Origin: Vibrio ulleungensis
GTDB lineage: Bacteria > Pseudomonadota > Gammaproteobacteria > Enterobacterales > Vibrionaceae
Length of the DNA: 64,000 nucleotides
Direction of reading: 5' to 3'
Assembly (NCBI RefSeq): GCF_016900875.1
Contig: NZ_JAFEUM010000004.1
Coordinates: forward strand, 62,001 to 126,000
Shown here: piece by piece, positions 1 to 8,575 of the stretch
Position numbering within the stretch: position 1 is the stretch's first letter
Layout of the letters: every line of letters starts with the position of its first letter
Translations under genes and position numbers: made by a program
Notes under the pieces: model-generated
What the model saw: the letters and a program-made list of their open reading frames with translations, nothing else
The model's database searches: none
Told to the model about the DNA's origin: nothing

Positions 1-73
1 TGCTATCCATATTTTGCTTCGCTTGGTGACCATTTCACGCCGTAAAAAAGCGCGCAACGATATAGGGCTATAA
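1..73 (+). CDS. 3' end of an unidentified gene, truncated by the window edge
   Basis: An open frame enters from the left edge and stops at TAA 71-73, ten bases before the cytochrome b gene. The 23 visible residues read as a hydrophobic stretch (AIHILLRLVTI) followed by a basic tail (SRRKKARNDIGL). That looks like the last transmembrane helix of a membrane-anchored protein with a cytoplasmic positive end. The tight spacing to the next gene suggests one operon. In related bacteria a b-type cytochrome and a rhodanese protein can follow an octaheme tetrathionate-reductase-like cytochrome; that identity for this fragment is only a guess from context. Confidence 0.4.
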   Translation, partial: AIHILLRLVTISRRKKARNDIGL

Positions 74-83
74 GGGGAACTTC

Positions 84-668
84 ATGAGTAAATCAGCCGT
101 ACTTTTTAAACGCTTTGAACGCTTATGGCATTGGCTGCAAGCACTGTTGGTGTTGCTGCTTATCGTAACAGGTCTTGAACTGCACGGCTCCATAACTCTG
201 TTTGGTTGGGGCGAGTCTTCTTCGCTCCATCACTGGGCAGGATTTATATGGGGCGCACTGGTGGTAATGATTTTTACTTGGATCTTTACTACAGATGCAT
301 GGCGACAATTTATTCCTAAGCGCCAAGGTGTCGATTCCATTATTCAGTTCTATCTGTTTGGCATTTTTAAAGGCGACCCTCACCCGCACGAAATGACACC
401 AGATGACAAATTCAACCCTTTGCAGCGTCTCGCCTACATATTGGTGCTGTTTGGATTAGTACCATTACAAATTTTATCCGGACTCGCGCTGTTCTTTTAT
501 CCCGAGCTTAGAGCGAACGGCATACTAAGCAGCGTCGAGTTTATTGCGATTTTGCATACCTTTTGTGCGTACAGCGTAATTGCATTTTTGATTGTCCATC
601 TCTATTTGATCACGCTAGGGAAAAAACTCACAAGCCATATGAAAGCGATGATCACCGGAAAAGAATAA
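84..668 (+). CDS. cytochrome b561/b6-type membrane subunit
   Basis: A 194-residue integral membrane protein with four hydrophobic segments (about 17-34, 51-68, 112-138, 152-176). Histidines at H16, H49/H50, H158 and H172 are placed as in di-haem b-type subunits of hydrogenases and formate dehydrogenases, where they hold two b haems in the inner membrane. It probably passes electrons between the quinol pool and a periplasmic partner. The start is supported by AAGGGG 7 bases upstream. It lies 10 bp after the upstream partial gene and 35 bp before a secreted protein gene, so it probably belongs to one redox operon. The partner enzyme is outside the window. Confidence 0.75.
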   Translation: MSKSAVLFKRFERLWHWLQALLVLLLIVTGLELHGSITLFGWGESSSLHHWAGFIWGALVVMIFTWIFTTDAWRQFIPKRQGVDSIIQFYLFGIFKGDPHPHEMTPDDKFNPLQRLAYILVLFGLVPLQILSGLALFFYPELRANGILSSVEFIAILHTFCAYSVIAFLIVHLYLITLGKKLTSHMKAMITGKE

Positions 669-703
669 TGAGTTTAGTCACAAAGAAATAAGAGGAAAGG
701 TTT

Positions 704-1030
704 ATGAAAAAGCTACTAGCTGGAATAGCGCTCACGCTATGCACGTTTGGTGCTCAAGCGGATGCCGCAAAAGGCCAAGAGGCCTATCTTGAGTACTTAA
801 GGCCTCTATTTGGGTACAACGGTCAAGAGTTTGCGAGCCTGTATTTGAAAGTTGAGTGGAAGCGTTTCTTTAAAAAGGACGCTGAGCGTTTTATCAAAAA
901 ATTTGGTGACAAACACCCTGAAGCCCAAGAATTTTTGAACAGCGAACAATTCCAGGAAATAGCGCCAGATGTAGCAGACTTTGCCATGAAATACGCCGCA
1001 GACAGTGGTGAGTTGGCCGCCTGTGACTAA
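704..1030 (+). CDS. small secreted protein, possible haem-less cytochrome c-like
   Basis: A 108-residue protein with a clear Sec signal peptide (MKKLLAGIALTLCTFGAQA, cleavage near residue 19). The mature part begins AAKGQEAY and continues as charged amphipathic helices rich in Lys, Glu and Phe. The beginning (KGQ-x-Y followed by a Gly-x-Asn-Gly turn) resembles the N-terminal helix of class I cytochromes c, but there is no CxxCH; the only cysteine in the mature part is next to the C-terminus. I do not recognise a named family. A GAGGAAAGG ribosome site precedes the start. Its place between a cytochrome b and a rhodanese gene suggests a periplasmic accessory role in that module. Confidence 0.6.
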   Translation: MKKLLAGIALTLCTFGAQADAAKGQEAYLEYLRPLFGYNGQEFASLYLKVEWKRFFKKDAERFIKKFGDKHPEAQEFLNSEQFQEIAPDVADFAMKYAADSGELAACD

Positions 1031-1068
1031 GTAATAGCGCCACATTTAGTAACACAAGGAAGATCACT

Positions 1069-2379
1069 ATGTTAACTCTCAATCGCACCATCGGTGTGTT
1101 GCTGTCAGCGTCACTACTGACCGTTTCTATGGTCAGTAATGCCGCGGAAGAAATCACCGGTAAGATCCAATCTATCGTTTATTCATCCAAAGTGATTCAG
1201 TACCTGAACCCCGCAACTAAAGAGGTTCAAGTACTCAAGTACAGTGATGAAACGACCTTACTCGAAGCCAGTTCGTTTAAAGATCTAACGGTCAATACTA
1301 AGTTTAAGGCCATCCTCAACCAAGACAACGTCGCCACCCAAATCAAACGTGTGCTAGTAAAACTGCCAGATGAGCAAATCATAGATACTGACACCTTGGC
1401 CGATTTACTCGATGACGGCGAAACAGTGTTTATTGGTGATGCTCGACCAACCTCGGTATATGACGTAGGCCATATCCCCACATCTATTGCAACGCCTGCC
1501 GACAAATTGGCTGCCAACTTACAGTGGCTACCAAAAGACAAAGATACATTAGTTGTGTTCTATTGTGGTGGAGTGACCTGCCCTCTAGGCCCCAAAGCAC
1601 TCAAAATAGCTACCGCTGAAGGCTATACCAATGTTAAAGCGTACGTTGAAGGCTACCCTGCATGGAAAAGCGACGTCTACCCAACCCATGTCAATCAAGC
1701 TTGGCTTGAAAGCAACCTAGACATTCACCACGTTATCTTAGATGTGCGTGAAAATCCCACTGCAAGCGTTCAAGGTGCAGTCCACATGCCGGTGAAACAA
1801 CTGGCTGATCAGCACGAGATCTGGAACAGCGAAAAGTTTGAAGTGTCAAAACGCTTGCTGTTAGGCCTTCGCGACAAAAAAGCGCCGATCACCATCATCG
1901 CTGATACTAACGACGCAGACGAGGCCATTGAAGCCTACGAAATCTTATCATTTTGGAAATACAGTAATGTCTCTATCCTAAATGGCGGATTTGAAAAATG
2001 GTCTATCACCAAACGTCCAACATCGACAGACGGACTGGCCACCACATTGGTCTACGAGAAAAAACTACTGCCAGGCGCAGTAGAAGAGCAGGTATTTGTA
2101 ACGGCTGCAAAAACGGGGGACGCCACAATCATTGACGTTCGCAACCCAGACGAAGTCGCAACTGGCCATCTAGAAAACTCCATCAACATTCCGCTAGCCG
2201 ACCTAGACAAGCAGCTAAGCAAAGTGCCAAAAGACCAACTAGTGATACTGCATTGCGCCGCTGGCGCAAGAGCCTCACTGGGTTATACCCTACTCACAAA
2301 AAATGGTTACACCAACGTCAAATACTTAAATGACTCATTCAAAGGTGTCGTCACTGATAACAAAATACCATTAATCTAA
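1069..2379 (+). CDS. periplasmic triple-rhodanese-domain protein
   Basis: A 436-residue protein with a signal peptide (cleavage near residue 25, VSNA-AEE), a short N-terminal beta-rich domain (about 26-105) and three rhodanese-like domains (about 113-200, 208-312, 335-430). Domain 1 carries a catalytic-position Cys166 (FYCGGVTC) and domain 3 Cys396 (LHCAAGARA). Domain 2 has Asp-Thr-Asn in place of the catalytic cysteine, so it is probably structural. Rhodaneses carry sulfane sulfur as a cysteine persulfide, so this is likely a periplasmic sulfur carrier or transferase acting with the adjacent redox genes. AAGGAAG lies upstream of the ATG. The substrate is unknown. Confidence 0.8.
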   Translation: MLTLNRTIGVLLSASLLTVSMVSNAAEEITGKIQSIVYSSKVIQYLNPATKEVQVLKYSDETTLLEASSFKDLTVNTKFKAILNQDNVATQIKRVLVKLPDEQIIDTDTLADLLDDGETVFIGDARPTSVYDVGHIPTSIATPADKLAANLQWLPKDKDTLVVFYCGGVTCPLGPKALKIATAEGYTNVKAYVEGYPAWKSDVYPTHVNQAWLESNLDIHHVILDVRENPTASVQGAVHMPVKQLADQHEIWNSEKFEVSKRLLLGLRDKKAPITIIADTNDADEAIEAYEILSFWKYSNVSILNGGFEKWSITKRPTSTDGLATTLVYEKKLLPGAVEEQVFVTAAKTGDATIIDVRNPDEVATGHLENSINIPLADLDKQLSKVPKDQLVILHCAAGARASLGYTLLTKNGYTNVKYLNDSFKGVVTDNKIPLI

Positions 2380-2441
2380 CGACTCGATGCGCCGATAGTT
2401 GGCGCGTAGATAGTTAAGAGTCTCGCTGCAAATGATGTTAA

Positions 2442-2470
2442 AAGACCTCTCTATCAACTAGAGAGGTCTT
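2442..2470. terminator. bidirectional hairpin between convergent rhodanese and bfr genes
   Basis: A perfect 12-bp stem (AAGACCTCTCTA with its complement) around a 5-base loop. On the minus strand it is followed by TTTT, so it mainly serves the bacterioferritin operon; the T-run on the plus strand is weak. Confidence 0.7.
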
Positions 2471-2514
2471 CTGTAAGTCACTAATGTGTATCGATGAAAA
2501 AATAGAAAACTCAA

Positions 2515-2982
2515 CTACATTTGAGATTGTAAATAATTACTCAAACCAATTTTATCAATCAAACCCAATTGTTGTCCAAGCCAATAAGCATGATCGGATT
2601 CGGTATCATTAATCAGTGTTTGCAATATATCTCTGGAGACATAATCTTGTTCTTTCTCACACAGCGCCATGACACTTTTGAGTTTAGCATCCACGGCAAG
2701 CTCAACATTTAGATCGCTTTGGAGCATTTCGGGGACGGTCTTTCCAATAACAACCTCTTCCCTTGTTTTCATATCAGGCGTGCCTTCCAAAAGCAGCATA
2801 CGTTCGATCAACAAAGAGGCATGCCCTTTTTCGTCATCAAACTCATGGTCAATACGTTCAAATAGTTTATTCAATCCCCAATCTTGATACATTTTGGCGT
2901 GAATGAAGTACTGATCCATTGCCGCCAATTCAAACGCAAGCAATTGGTTGAGCCCATTGATGATCTCTTTATTACCTTTCAT
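2515..2982 (-). CDS. bfr: bacterioferritin subunit, ferroxidase-competent, no haem Met
   Basis: A 155-residue four-helix ferritin of the bacterioferritin family, which oxidises Fe(II) and stores it in a 24-subunit shell in the cytoplasm. By alignment by eye with E. coli Bfr the di-iron ligands E18, E51, H54 and E94 are all present, as is an ExxH pair (E128, H131) shifted by one residue by a small insertion. The haem-ligating Met52 of classical Bfr is lysine here, so this subunit should not bind the inter-subunit haem on its own. It lies 11 bp downstream of a second bfr gene on the same strand, whose residues are complementary. Expression is probably under Fur and iron control. Confidence 0.9.
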   Translation of the reverse strand: MKGNKEIINGLNQLLAFELAAMDQYFIHAKMYQDWGLNKLFERIDHEFDDEKGHASLLIERMLLLEGTPDMKTREEVVIGKTVPEMLQSDLNVELAVDAKLKSVMALCEKEQDYVSRDILQTLINDTESDHAYWLGQQLGLIDKIGLSNYLQSQM

Positions 2983-2993
2983 CCTTGTTACTC

Positions 2994-3458
2994 CTATAAC
3001 TGAGCTTGTAGGTACTTCTCTAGACCCATTTGTTCAATTTGGTAGTGTTGAGTTTCGATCCAGTCAATGTATTCTTCTTCATCGTCTAGAATCTGAGTTA
3101 ATAGGTCACGGCTTACGAAGTCTTGTAATTGTTCACAAGTTGCAATGGCTTGCTGAAGCACTTTGCGCTGATTCAATTCGAATTGATGGTCGCAATCAAG
3201 CATCTCAGGGGTTTCTTCACCAATGGATAGTTGCCCAAGTTGCTGCAGGTTAGGCAGTCCTTCCAAAAACAAGATCCGCTCTATGAGCTTATCGGCCTGC
3301 TTCATATCGAGGATGGATTTTTTGTAGCACTTATCATTTAACTGAGAGAATCCCCAGTTTTTATAGATACGCGCGTGAAGAAAAAATTGGTTAATCGAGG
3401 TTAACTCTGAGGTCAAAACTTTGTTTAAAGTTACGACTATCTCAGTCTGAATTTTCAT
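2994..3458 (-). CDS. bfr: bacterioferritin subunit, haem-binding, degraded ferroxidase site
   Basis: A 154-residue bacterioferritin paralogue, first of the two bfr genes. It keeps the haem ligand Met52 and E18, E94 and E127, but three di-iron ligands differ from E. coli Bfr: E51 is Asp, H54 is Gln and H130 is Tyr. It is therefore predicted to bind haem and have weak or no ferroxidase activity alone. Known two-subunit bacterioferritins (Neisseria, Pseudomonas) divide work this way, so a hetero-oligomer with the downstream gene product is likely. A Fur-like box lies about 90 bp upstream. Confidence 0.9.
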   Translation of the reverse strand: MKIQTEIVVTLNKVLTSELTSINQFFLHARIYKNWGFSQLNDKCYKKSILDMKQADKLIERILFLEGLPNLQQLGQLSIGEETPEMLDCDHQFELNQRKVLQQAIATCEQLQDFVSRDLLTQILDDEEEYIDWIETQHYQIEQMGLEKYLQAQL

Positions 3459-3545
3459 AATATTACCTAGTAAAAGACAATAAAATGAGTATAGAGCGGG
3501 TTATGGATTATGCAAAAAAGCCAATGGCTTCATAGTATTAGCAAG

Positions 3546-3560
3546 TGATAATGAGAATTA
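3546..3560. promoter_or_regulatory. candidate Fur box upstream of bfr pair
   Basis: TGATAATGAGAATTA matches the 7-1-7 Fur consensus TGATAAT-n-ATTATCA at 12 of 15 positions. It lies between bfd and the first bfr gene. Fur control of bacterioferritin genes is well established in related bacteria. Confidence 0.5.
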
Positions 3561-3594
3561 ATTAAGAGGGTAATCGAGCACTTAGTAATTGATT

Positions 3595-3789
3595 TTAACC
3601 AACATCTTTGAACAAGCTTTCGTCCACAATAGTTTGATCAATTATTTGTTGAGTTAGCTTTACACAGGTACCACATTGCGAGGCGATGTCGAGTTTTTGC
3701 TTCAATTCGCGTATCGAACCAGCGCCTTGCTCTATCACCATTTGTTTAATTTGCTTATCTGTAATGCCTTTGCAAATACATACGTACAT
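3595..3789 (-). CDS. bfd: bacterioferritin-associated ferredoxin
   Basis: A 64-residue [2Fe-2S] protein of the Bfd family that supplies electrons to reduce the ferric core of bacterioferritin and mobilise iron. The four cluster cysteines are visible: CIC near the N-terminus (MYVCICKGIT) and CGTC about 35 residues later. The frame can be extended upstream to a TTG at 3816, but the family normally begins MYVC, so I place the start at ATG 3789. It is upstream of, and on the same strand as, two bfr genes. A strong Fur-box match lies 29 bp before the start, fitting induction under iron shortage. Confidence 0.92.
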   Translation of the reverse strand: MYVCICKGITDKQIKQMVIEQGAGSIRELKQKLDIASQCGTCVKLTQQIIDQTIVDESLFKDVG

Positions 3790-3817
3790 AACTATCTCGA
3801 TATCGTGTAAACGCAAG

Positions 3818-3832
3818 TGATAATAATTAGCA
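3818..3832. promoter_or_regulatory. Fur box upstream of bfd
   Basis: TGATAATAATTAGCA matches TGATAAT-n-ATTATCA at all specified positions but one. It is 29 bp upstream of the bfd ATG, where Fur would block transcription in iron-rich cells. Confidence 0.7.
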
Positions 3833-4329
3833 TTTAATGGGGTGTCAATGACTTTTAAGTAAAAAACCTATCGCCTTTTCGACATCATGTCGAAGCCCTT
3901 TGTAAGCCTAAGGTGCTTTGCAAACACACATTCACAATCAGCAAGCTAGTGCTTTGGAAATGGAATTGTATCTCTTAATGACATTGACGTTCCAAGACTT
4001 GCCCTGACGACTACAGTTGAAATAATGGGAGAATGTCGGTCCTAGTTCAAAGAACAAAATGTGGGAGTGGTTGTGGCTGTGAAGTCATTGTTTTGGTTGT
4101 ATTTCAATATAGTGCTAATTTTTAGTTTCACTGAGATTATGTCGTTTGATGTACCATCAAACGACATTCTTGGAGGGTTCGGAGAACCGGTTAGCTATTC
4201 GATGAGTTGCTTCTGAATAATCATGATCCATTGATTACAAGAAGTGATTAGCACATAGCTTTCCTTATGTGCATCGAAATTAAATCGGCGTTAGTTTGCT
4301 AAGTTACATAGACTAAAAAGTAAGTCTCA
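3833..4329. other. 500-bp gene-free stretch between bfd and tdh
   Basis: I see no convincing coding frame here. It holds a 7-3-7 inverted repeat at 3878-3894 (TTCGACA/TGTCGAA) and a perfect 11-3-11 hairpin at 4141-4165. A small RNA or a decayed gene cannot be excluded from sequence alone. Confidence 0.5.
4141..4165. repeat. perfect 11-bp hairpin without a T-tract
   Basis: GTCGTTTGATG-TAC-CATCAAACGAC forms a perfect stem with a 3-base loop. Neither strand has a run of T after it, so it is not a typical intrinsic terminator. It is about 165 bp downstream of the tdh stop codon and could be a transcript 3'-end structure or an sRNA element. Confidence 0.6.
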
Positions 4330-5361
4330 TTACTCCCAATCAAGGATAACTTTCCCGGAAGCCCCGCTACGCATGACGTCAAAGCCTTTTTGGAAGTCAT
4401 CAATCTTGTAGTGATGAGTGATAATTGGCGTCAAATCTAGGCCAGATTGGATCAGGCTCGCCATTTTATACCAAGTCTCGAACATTTCTCGACCGTAAAT
4501 TCCTTTGATGATCAGTCCTTTGAAAATCACTTGGTTCCAGTCAATGCCCATATCTGACGGTGGAATACCCAATAGCGCGATACGGCCACCGTGGTTCATG
4601 GTTGCTAGCATTGAGCTAAATGCAGCTTGAACGCCTGACATTTCCAAGCCAACGTCAAAGCCTTCGGTCATGCCGAGTTCTTTCATCACGTCATCTAAGC
4701 TTTCGGTGGCTACGTTGACAGCTCTTGTTACGCCCATCTTGCGAGCAAGGTCGAGGCGGTATTCATTTACGTCGGTGATCACAACGTGGCGCGCGCCTAC
4801 GTGTTTTGCGACTGCGGCGGCCATAATACCAATTGGGCCTGCGCCTGTAATTAGGACGTCTTCACCCACCAAATCAAACGACAACGCTGTGTGCACAGCA
4901 TTACCAAATGGGTCAAAAATGGACGCCAAATCGTCAGAAATGCCATCTGGGATCTTAAATGCGTTAAACGCAGGGATCACTAAGTACTCTGCAAACGCGC
5001 CTTCGCGATTGACGCCTACGCCAACGGTATTGCGGCACAAGTGAGTGCGTCCGCCGCGACAGTTTCGGCAATGTCCACAGGTGATGTGTCCTTCACCAGA
5101 CACTCGGTCGCCCAACGAAAAGCCGCGTACTTCTTGGCCTATCCCAACCACTTCACCAACGTATTCGTGCCCTACTACCATAGGAACTGGAATGGTATTT
5201 TGAGACCATTCGTCCCAGTTGTAGATGTGCACGTCTGTGCCGCAAATGGCGGTCTTTTTAATTTTGATTAGCAGGTCGTTATGGCCAAGTTGAGGTTTAT
5301 CTACCTCTGTCATCCAAATACCAGGCTCTGCTTTTAGTTTTGACAGTGCTTTGATCTTCAT
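4330..5361 (-). CDS. tdh: L-threonine 3-dehydrogenase
   Basis: A 343-residue zinc-dependent medium-chain dehydrogenase that oxidises L-threonine to 2-amino-3-ketobutyrate with NAD+. Visible motifs are the catalytic zinc ligand region AICGTDVH with GHE further on, the four-cysteine structural zinc site ([15 protein letters not shown]), and the Rossmann GAGPIG. Length and sequence match E. coli Tdh closely. Its ATG overlaps the kbl stop codon (ATGA), so the two are translationally coupled. Kbl then cleaves the unstable product to glycine and acetyl-CoA. Confidence 0.97.
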   Translation of the reverse strand: MKIKALSKLKAEPGIWMTEVDKPQLGHNDLLIKIKKTAICGTDVHIYNWDEWSQNTIPVPMVVGHEYVGEVVGIGQEVRGFSLGDRVSGEGHITCGHCRNCRGGRTHLCRNTVGVGVNREGAFAEYLVIPAFNAFKIPDGISDDLASIFDPFGNAVHTALSFDLVGEDVLITGAGPIGIMAAAVAKHVGARHVVITDVNEYRLDLARKMGVTRAVNVATESLDDVMKELGMTEGFDVGLEMSGVQAAFSSMLATMNHGGRIALLGIPPSDMGIDWNQVIFKGLIIKGIYGREMFETWYKMASLIQSGLDLTPIITHHYKIDDFQKGFDVMRSGASGKVILDWE

Positions 5362-6554
5362 TTGATAAGCTCCATATCACGGCCGACTTCAATGAATGCA
5401 TCAATCGCTTTGTCCAATTGCTCACGCGAATGCGCCGCTGACATCTGGGTGCGGATACGAGCCTGTCCTTTTGGTACAACTGGGAATGAGAAACCAGTAA
5501 CGTAGATACCTTTTGCCAGTGAACGTTCGGCAAATTCGGCTGCTACTTTGGCGTCACCAAGCATGATTGGAATAATGGCATGGTCAGCACCGGCTAAGGT
5601 AAAACCAGCTTGCGACATACGAGCGCGGAAGTGCGCCGCGTTATCCCATAAATGGTCGCGCAGCTCGCCGCTTTGCTTTAGTAGCTCTAATACGCGAATC
5701 GACGCGTTCACAATCGCAGGTGCGACTGAGTTCGAGAACAAGTATGGGCGAGAGCGCTGACGCAACCAGTCAATCACTTCTTTTTTGCCCGAGGTGTAAC
5801 CGCCTGATGCACCGCCTAACGCTTTGCCTAGTGTTCCGGTAATAATGTCTATGCGATCAACCACATTGTGGTACTCAGGTGTACCTGCGCCTGTTGATCC
5901 CATAAAGCCAACGGCGTGAGAGTCATCGACCATCACGAGCGCATCGTATTTATCGGCTAAATCACAAATGGCAGGAAGGTTTGCTACTACGCCGTCCATC
6001 GAGAACACACCGTCGGTCACGATCAGCTTGTGGCGAGCACCCGCTTCATTTGCGGCAATCAACTGCTTCTCTAGTTCCGCCATATCATTGTTAGCATAGC
6101 GGTAGCGCATAGCTTTACACAGACGCACACCGTCGATGATTGAGGCGTGGTTAAGTGCATCGGAGATGATTGCATCTTCTTTGCCTAAGATAGTTTCAAA
6201 CAAACCAGTATTAGCGTCAAAGCACGAGGTGTATAAGATGGTGTCTTCTTTGCCCAAAAACGCCGATAGGTTAGCTTCTAGCGTTTTGTGGATATCTTGC
6301 GTACCGCAAATAAAGCGAACTGACGCCATGCCAAAACCGTGCTCATCCATGCCCTGCTTACCCGCAGCGACTAAGTCAGGGTGATTCGCTAAGCCTAGGT
6401 AGTTATTGGCACAGAAATTTAGCACTTCTTCGCCCGTTGAAATGGCCACTTGCGCTTGTTGTTGAGAGGTGATCACGCGCTCAGATTTGTAGAGACCTTC
6501 AGCTTTAACTTCGTCGAGTTGCTGCTGGATTTGAGTGTAAAACGTCGAAGACAT
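5358..6554 (-). CDS. kbl: 2-amino-3-ketobutyrate CoA ligase (glycine C-acetyltransferase)
   Basis: A 398-residue PLP enzyme of the alpha-oxoamine synthase family that converts 2-amino-3-ketobutyrate and CoA to glycine and acetyl-CoA. The PLP lysine is in the motif [13 protein letters not shown], with VDDSHAVGF before it. The frame extends six codons further upstream (MKEGRT), but the second ATG at 6554 gives the family's usual length and has GAAGGA just before it, so I start there. It is the first gene of kbl-tdh. A LysR gene is divergent from it, with a perfect palindrome in the shared intergenic region. Confidence 0.97.
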   Translation of the reverse strand: MSSTFYTQIQQQLDEVKAEGLYKSERVITSQQQAQVAISTGEEVLNFCANNYLGLANHPDLVAAGKQGMDEHGFGMASVRFICGTQDIHKTLEANLSAFLGKEDTILYTSCFDANTGLFETILGKEDAIISDALNHASIIDGVRLCKAMRYRYANNDMAELEKQLIAANEAGARHKLIVTDGVFSMDGVVANLPAICDLADKYDALVMVDDSHAVGFMGSTGAGTPEYHNVVDRIDIITGTLGKALGGASGGYTSGKKEVIDWLRQRSRPYLFSNSVAPAIVNASIRVLELLKQSGELRDHLWDNAAHFRARMSQAGFTLAGADHAIIPIMLGDAKVAAEFAERSLAKGIYVTGFSFPVVPKGQARIRTQMSAAHSREQLDKAIDAFIEVGRDMELIK

Positions 6555-6648
6555 AGTGCGTCCTTCTTTCATTAATGTTGAGGGTGAGAAGCGATAAACC
6601 GTCCGCCTTTCTGATGTTTCTATTCTAATTTATCCCCATTACGATTAG

Positions 6649-6667
6649 TATTCCCTGCATGGGAATA
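6649..6667. promoter_or_regulatory. palindromic operator between kbl and the LysR gene
   Basis: TATTCCC-TGCAT-GGGAATA is a perfect 7-5-7 inverted repeat with the T-N11-A core expected of LysR-type sites. It is 27 bp before the LysR gene and about 95 bp before kbl, a layout typical of divergent LysR control. Confidence 0.6.
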
Positions 6668-6693
6668 ACATTAGTGAATCTGAGGCACAAATA

Positions 6694-7602
6694 ATGAAAA
6701 CCGAACAGCTTATGACTCATCTTCCCGATTTAGCTGCTTTTATTGTAGTCGCAAAAGAGAAGAGTTTTACCGAGGCAGCAAAACAGTTACAAGTGACGCC
6801 ATCTGCGTTAAGTAAGCTGGTGAAACGGCTTGAACGAGCGCTTCAAGCTCAACTGTTTGTGCGCAGCACCCGAAAGCTGGCCATTACGCCAATTGGCGAG
6901 GAGGTGGTGCTACAGGCTCAACAAATGTTAATCGCAGCCCAACAAGCTTTTGTGGTGGCGGAACAGTATCAAAATCGTGTAGAAGGCACTTTGACGATCT
7001 CGGCACCCGAGGCTTATTTGCATTCGGTTTTGCAGCCCATAGTGGTAGAGTTTTTAGCTGAGCATCCAGGTGTAAATATTAAGATTCTTGCTATCGATGG
7101 CGACTATGATCTCAACCAAAAAGGGGTCGATATCGCGTTTAAGCTTACCGATACGCCAAGCCCTGAACTTGTCGGTAAAAACTTTGGTGACACAAAGCTG
7201 GTGCTTGTGGCCAGCTCCGACTATTTAGCGTCAAAAGGGATCCCCAAGACGCCAAGCGAACTAGCACATCACGATTGTTTGTTCATCGCAGAGCGAGAAG
7301 ATACTGCGAGTTGGACATTTAGAAAGAACAATCAAACTGAAAAAGTGGTGGTGCATGGACGCTTTGCGGCTAACCAGTCGCAATTGCGCTTAAATGCCGT
7401 GCTTGGCGGTTTAGGGATTGGGATATTTCATGACTTCGTAGTAAGCGCTCATTTGGATGCTGGAGCGGTAAATCAAGTGTTACCTGAGTGGTCTCTGGAA
7501 AGCCGCTATTTTGGCTCGGTTTACGCCCAGTACCATGCCTCTACTTATATCCCAATTAAAGTTAGCCGCTTTATTGAATATTGCGAGCAGAAGCTCACCT
7601 AA
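6694..7602 (+). CDS. LysR-family transcriptional regulator
   Basis: A 302-residue regulator. An N-terminal winged helix-turn-helix (about 10-70, with AAKQLQVTPSALSKLVKRLE) is followed by a periplasmic-binding-protein-like effector domain (about 95-295, starting EGTLTISAPEAY). The closest general resemblance is to the subgroup with a C-terminal domain like DsdC/AaeR-type regulators. It is divergent from kbl-tdh with an inverted repeat in between, so the obvious inference is that it controls threonine catabolism and itself. The effector is unknown. Confidence 0.88.
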   Translation: MKTEQLMTHLPDLAAFIVVAKEKSFTEAAKQLQVTPSALSKLVKRLERALQAQLFVRSTRKLAITPIGEEVVLQAQQMLIAAQQAFVVAEQYQNRVEGTLTISAPEAYLHSVLQPIVVEFLAEHPGVNIKILAIDGDYDLNQKGVDIAFKLTDTPSPELVGKNFGDTKLVLVASSDYLASKGIPKTPSELAHHDCLFIAEREDTASWTFRKNNQTEKVVVHGRFAANQSQLRLNAVLGGLGIGIFHDFVVSAHLDAGAVNQVLPEWSLESRYFGSVYAQYHASTYIPIKVSRFIEYCEQKLT

Positions 7603-7735
7603 TATCATCACCTCGTATTAGTTGGACAAATGGCTAATCACATTAAACTAGTGGCCCATTGTTCAATTGAGCTGCACTTGATTTAAAAAGTAAAAACGAT
7701 TAGTTTGAAATAAATCGAGCTGTAGGACTTCATGG

Positions 7736-8176
7736 TTGTATATTTCCACTTTCACATTTAGACGTACGGCGTTGTTGCTGATCTTGCTAGGGTGTGTATT
7801 CGCGGCGGGAAGCGCGTCGGTTTTAAGATCGATTGGTGCGAATGTAGCTTTAATCAAGCATGCTGAACAAGTCCTAGGTGATTCAATATTTTTGCACGCT
7901 ATTATTGCCGTTTCTTTAGGATTAGTAGCGCAACTCACCTCGCTTAAAGCTTGGCGAAGTCTTCCGTTGGGTTTAACAACATCCATACTTCCAATACTCT
8001 TTTTAGTGACACTCGATGAGTCCCTCCAGCATTTTATACCGACGCGAAATTTTGCGTGGCTAGACATGGTGGTCAATGTAGTAGGTGTACTCACTGGTGC
8101 ACTGTGTGTGGCGTTACTCCAACACCTCATACGCATTGGGAAGCAACGATTGGTATTAGATCACTCCAGTTCATAA
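7736..8176 (+). CDS. VanZ-like membrane protein
   Basis: A 146-residue protein with about four transmembrane segments (roughly 9-29, 53-71, 77-96, 110-134). The region DESLQHF-x-R-x-D-x-N-x-G is the hallmark of the VanZ-like family, whose general function is unresolved; VanZ itself gives low-level teicoplanin resistance. The start used is a TTG preceded by TAGGAC; no in-frame ATG lies nearby. It stands alone, 43 bp before ppiC. Confidence 0.75.
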   Translation: MYISTFTFRRTALLLILLGCVFAAGSASVLRSIGANVALIKHAEQVLGDSIFLHAIIAVSLGLVAQLTSLKAWRSLPLGLTTSILPILFLVTLDESLQHFIPTRNFAWLDMVVNVVGVLTGALCVALLQHLIRIGKQRLVLDHSSS

Positions 8177-8219
8177 TGGTAAACTTCGGCTAAACGACAC
8201 TATCGGACTATCCAATTTC

Positions 8220-8498
8220 ATGGCAAATACCGCACACGCTTTACACATTTTGGTCAAACACCGAAACCAAGCTGAAGACATCATCAAGCAGCTTAAAAAA
8301 GGGGCTAAATTTCAAACATTAGCCAAGAAATACTCGACCTGCCCTTCTGGTAAAAAAGGGGGCGATCTTGGTGAGTTTCGTCGCGGGCAGATGGTGCCGC
8401 AATTTGATAAAGCTTGTTTTAGTGGTGAGGTGTTAACCCCGCAGCTGGTTAAAACCAAATTTGGATGGCATGTGGTTAAAGTACTTTGGCGAACATAA
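8220..8498 (+). CDS. ppiC: parvulin-type peptidyl-prolyl cis-trans isomerase
   Basis: A 92-residue single-domain rotamase like E. coli PpiC (93 aa), which catalyses cis-trans isomerisation of X-Pro bonds in the cytoplasm. Parvulin hallmarks are visible: AHALHILVK at the start, the [13 protein letters not shown] loop, [10 protein letters not shown], and the closing [11 protein letters not shown]. No signal peptide or chaperone domain is present. A strong terminator follows. Confidence 0.95.
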   Translation: MANTAHALHILVKHRNQAEDIIKQLKKGAKFQTLAKKYSTCPSGKKGGDLGEFRRGQMVPQFDKACFSGEVLTPQLVKTKFGWHVVKVLWRT

Positions 8499-8522
8499 CC
8501 AAAATCTCAATATTAGAATGCA

Positions 8523-8560
8523 AATAAGGGCTTGTAGAATCACTACAAGCCCTTATTTTT
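8523..8560. terminator. terminator between ppiC and the TetR gene
   Basis: A 15-bp perfect stem (AATAAGGGCTTGTAG and complement) with loop AATCA, followed by TTT. It lies between convergent genes and can act in both directions. Confidence 0.85.
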
Positions 8561-8575
8561 GCAAGCAATCAATGA

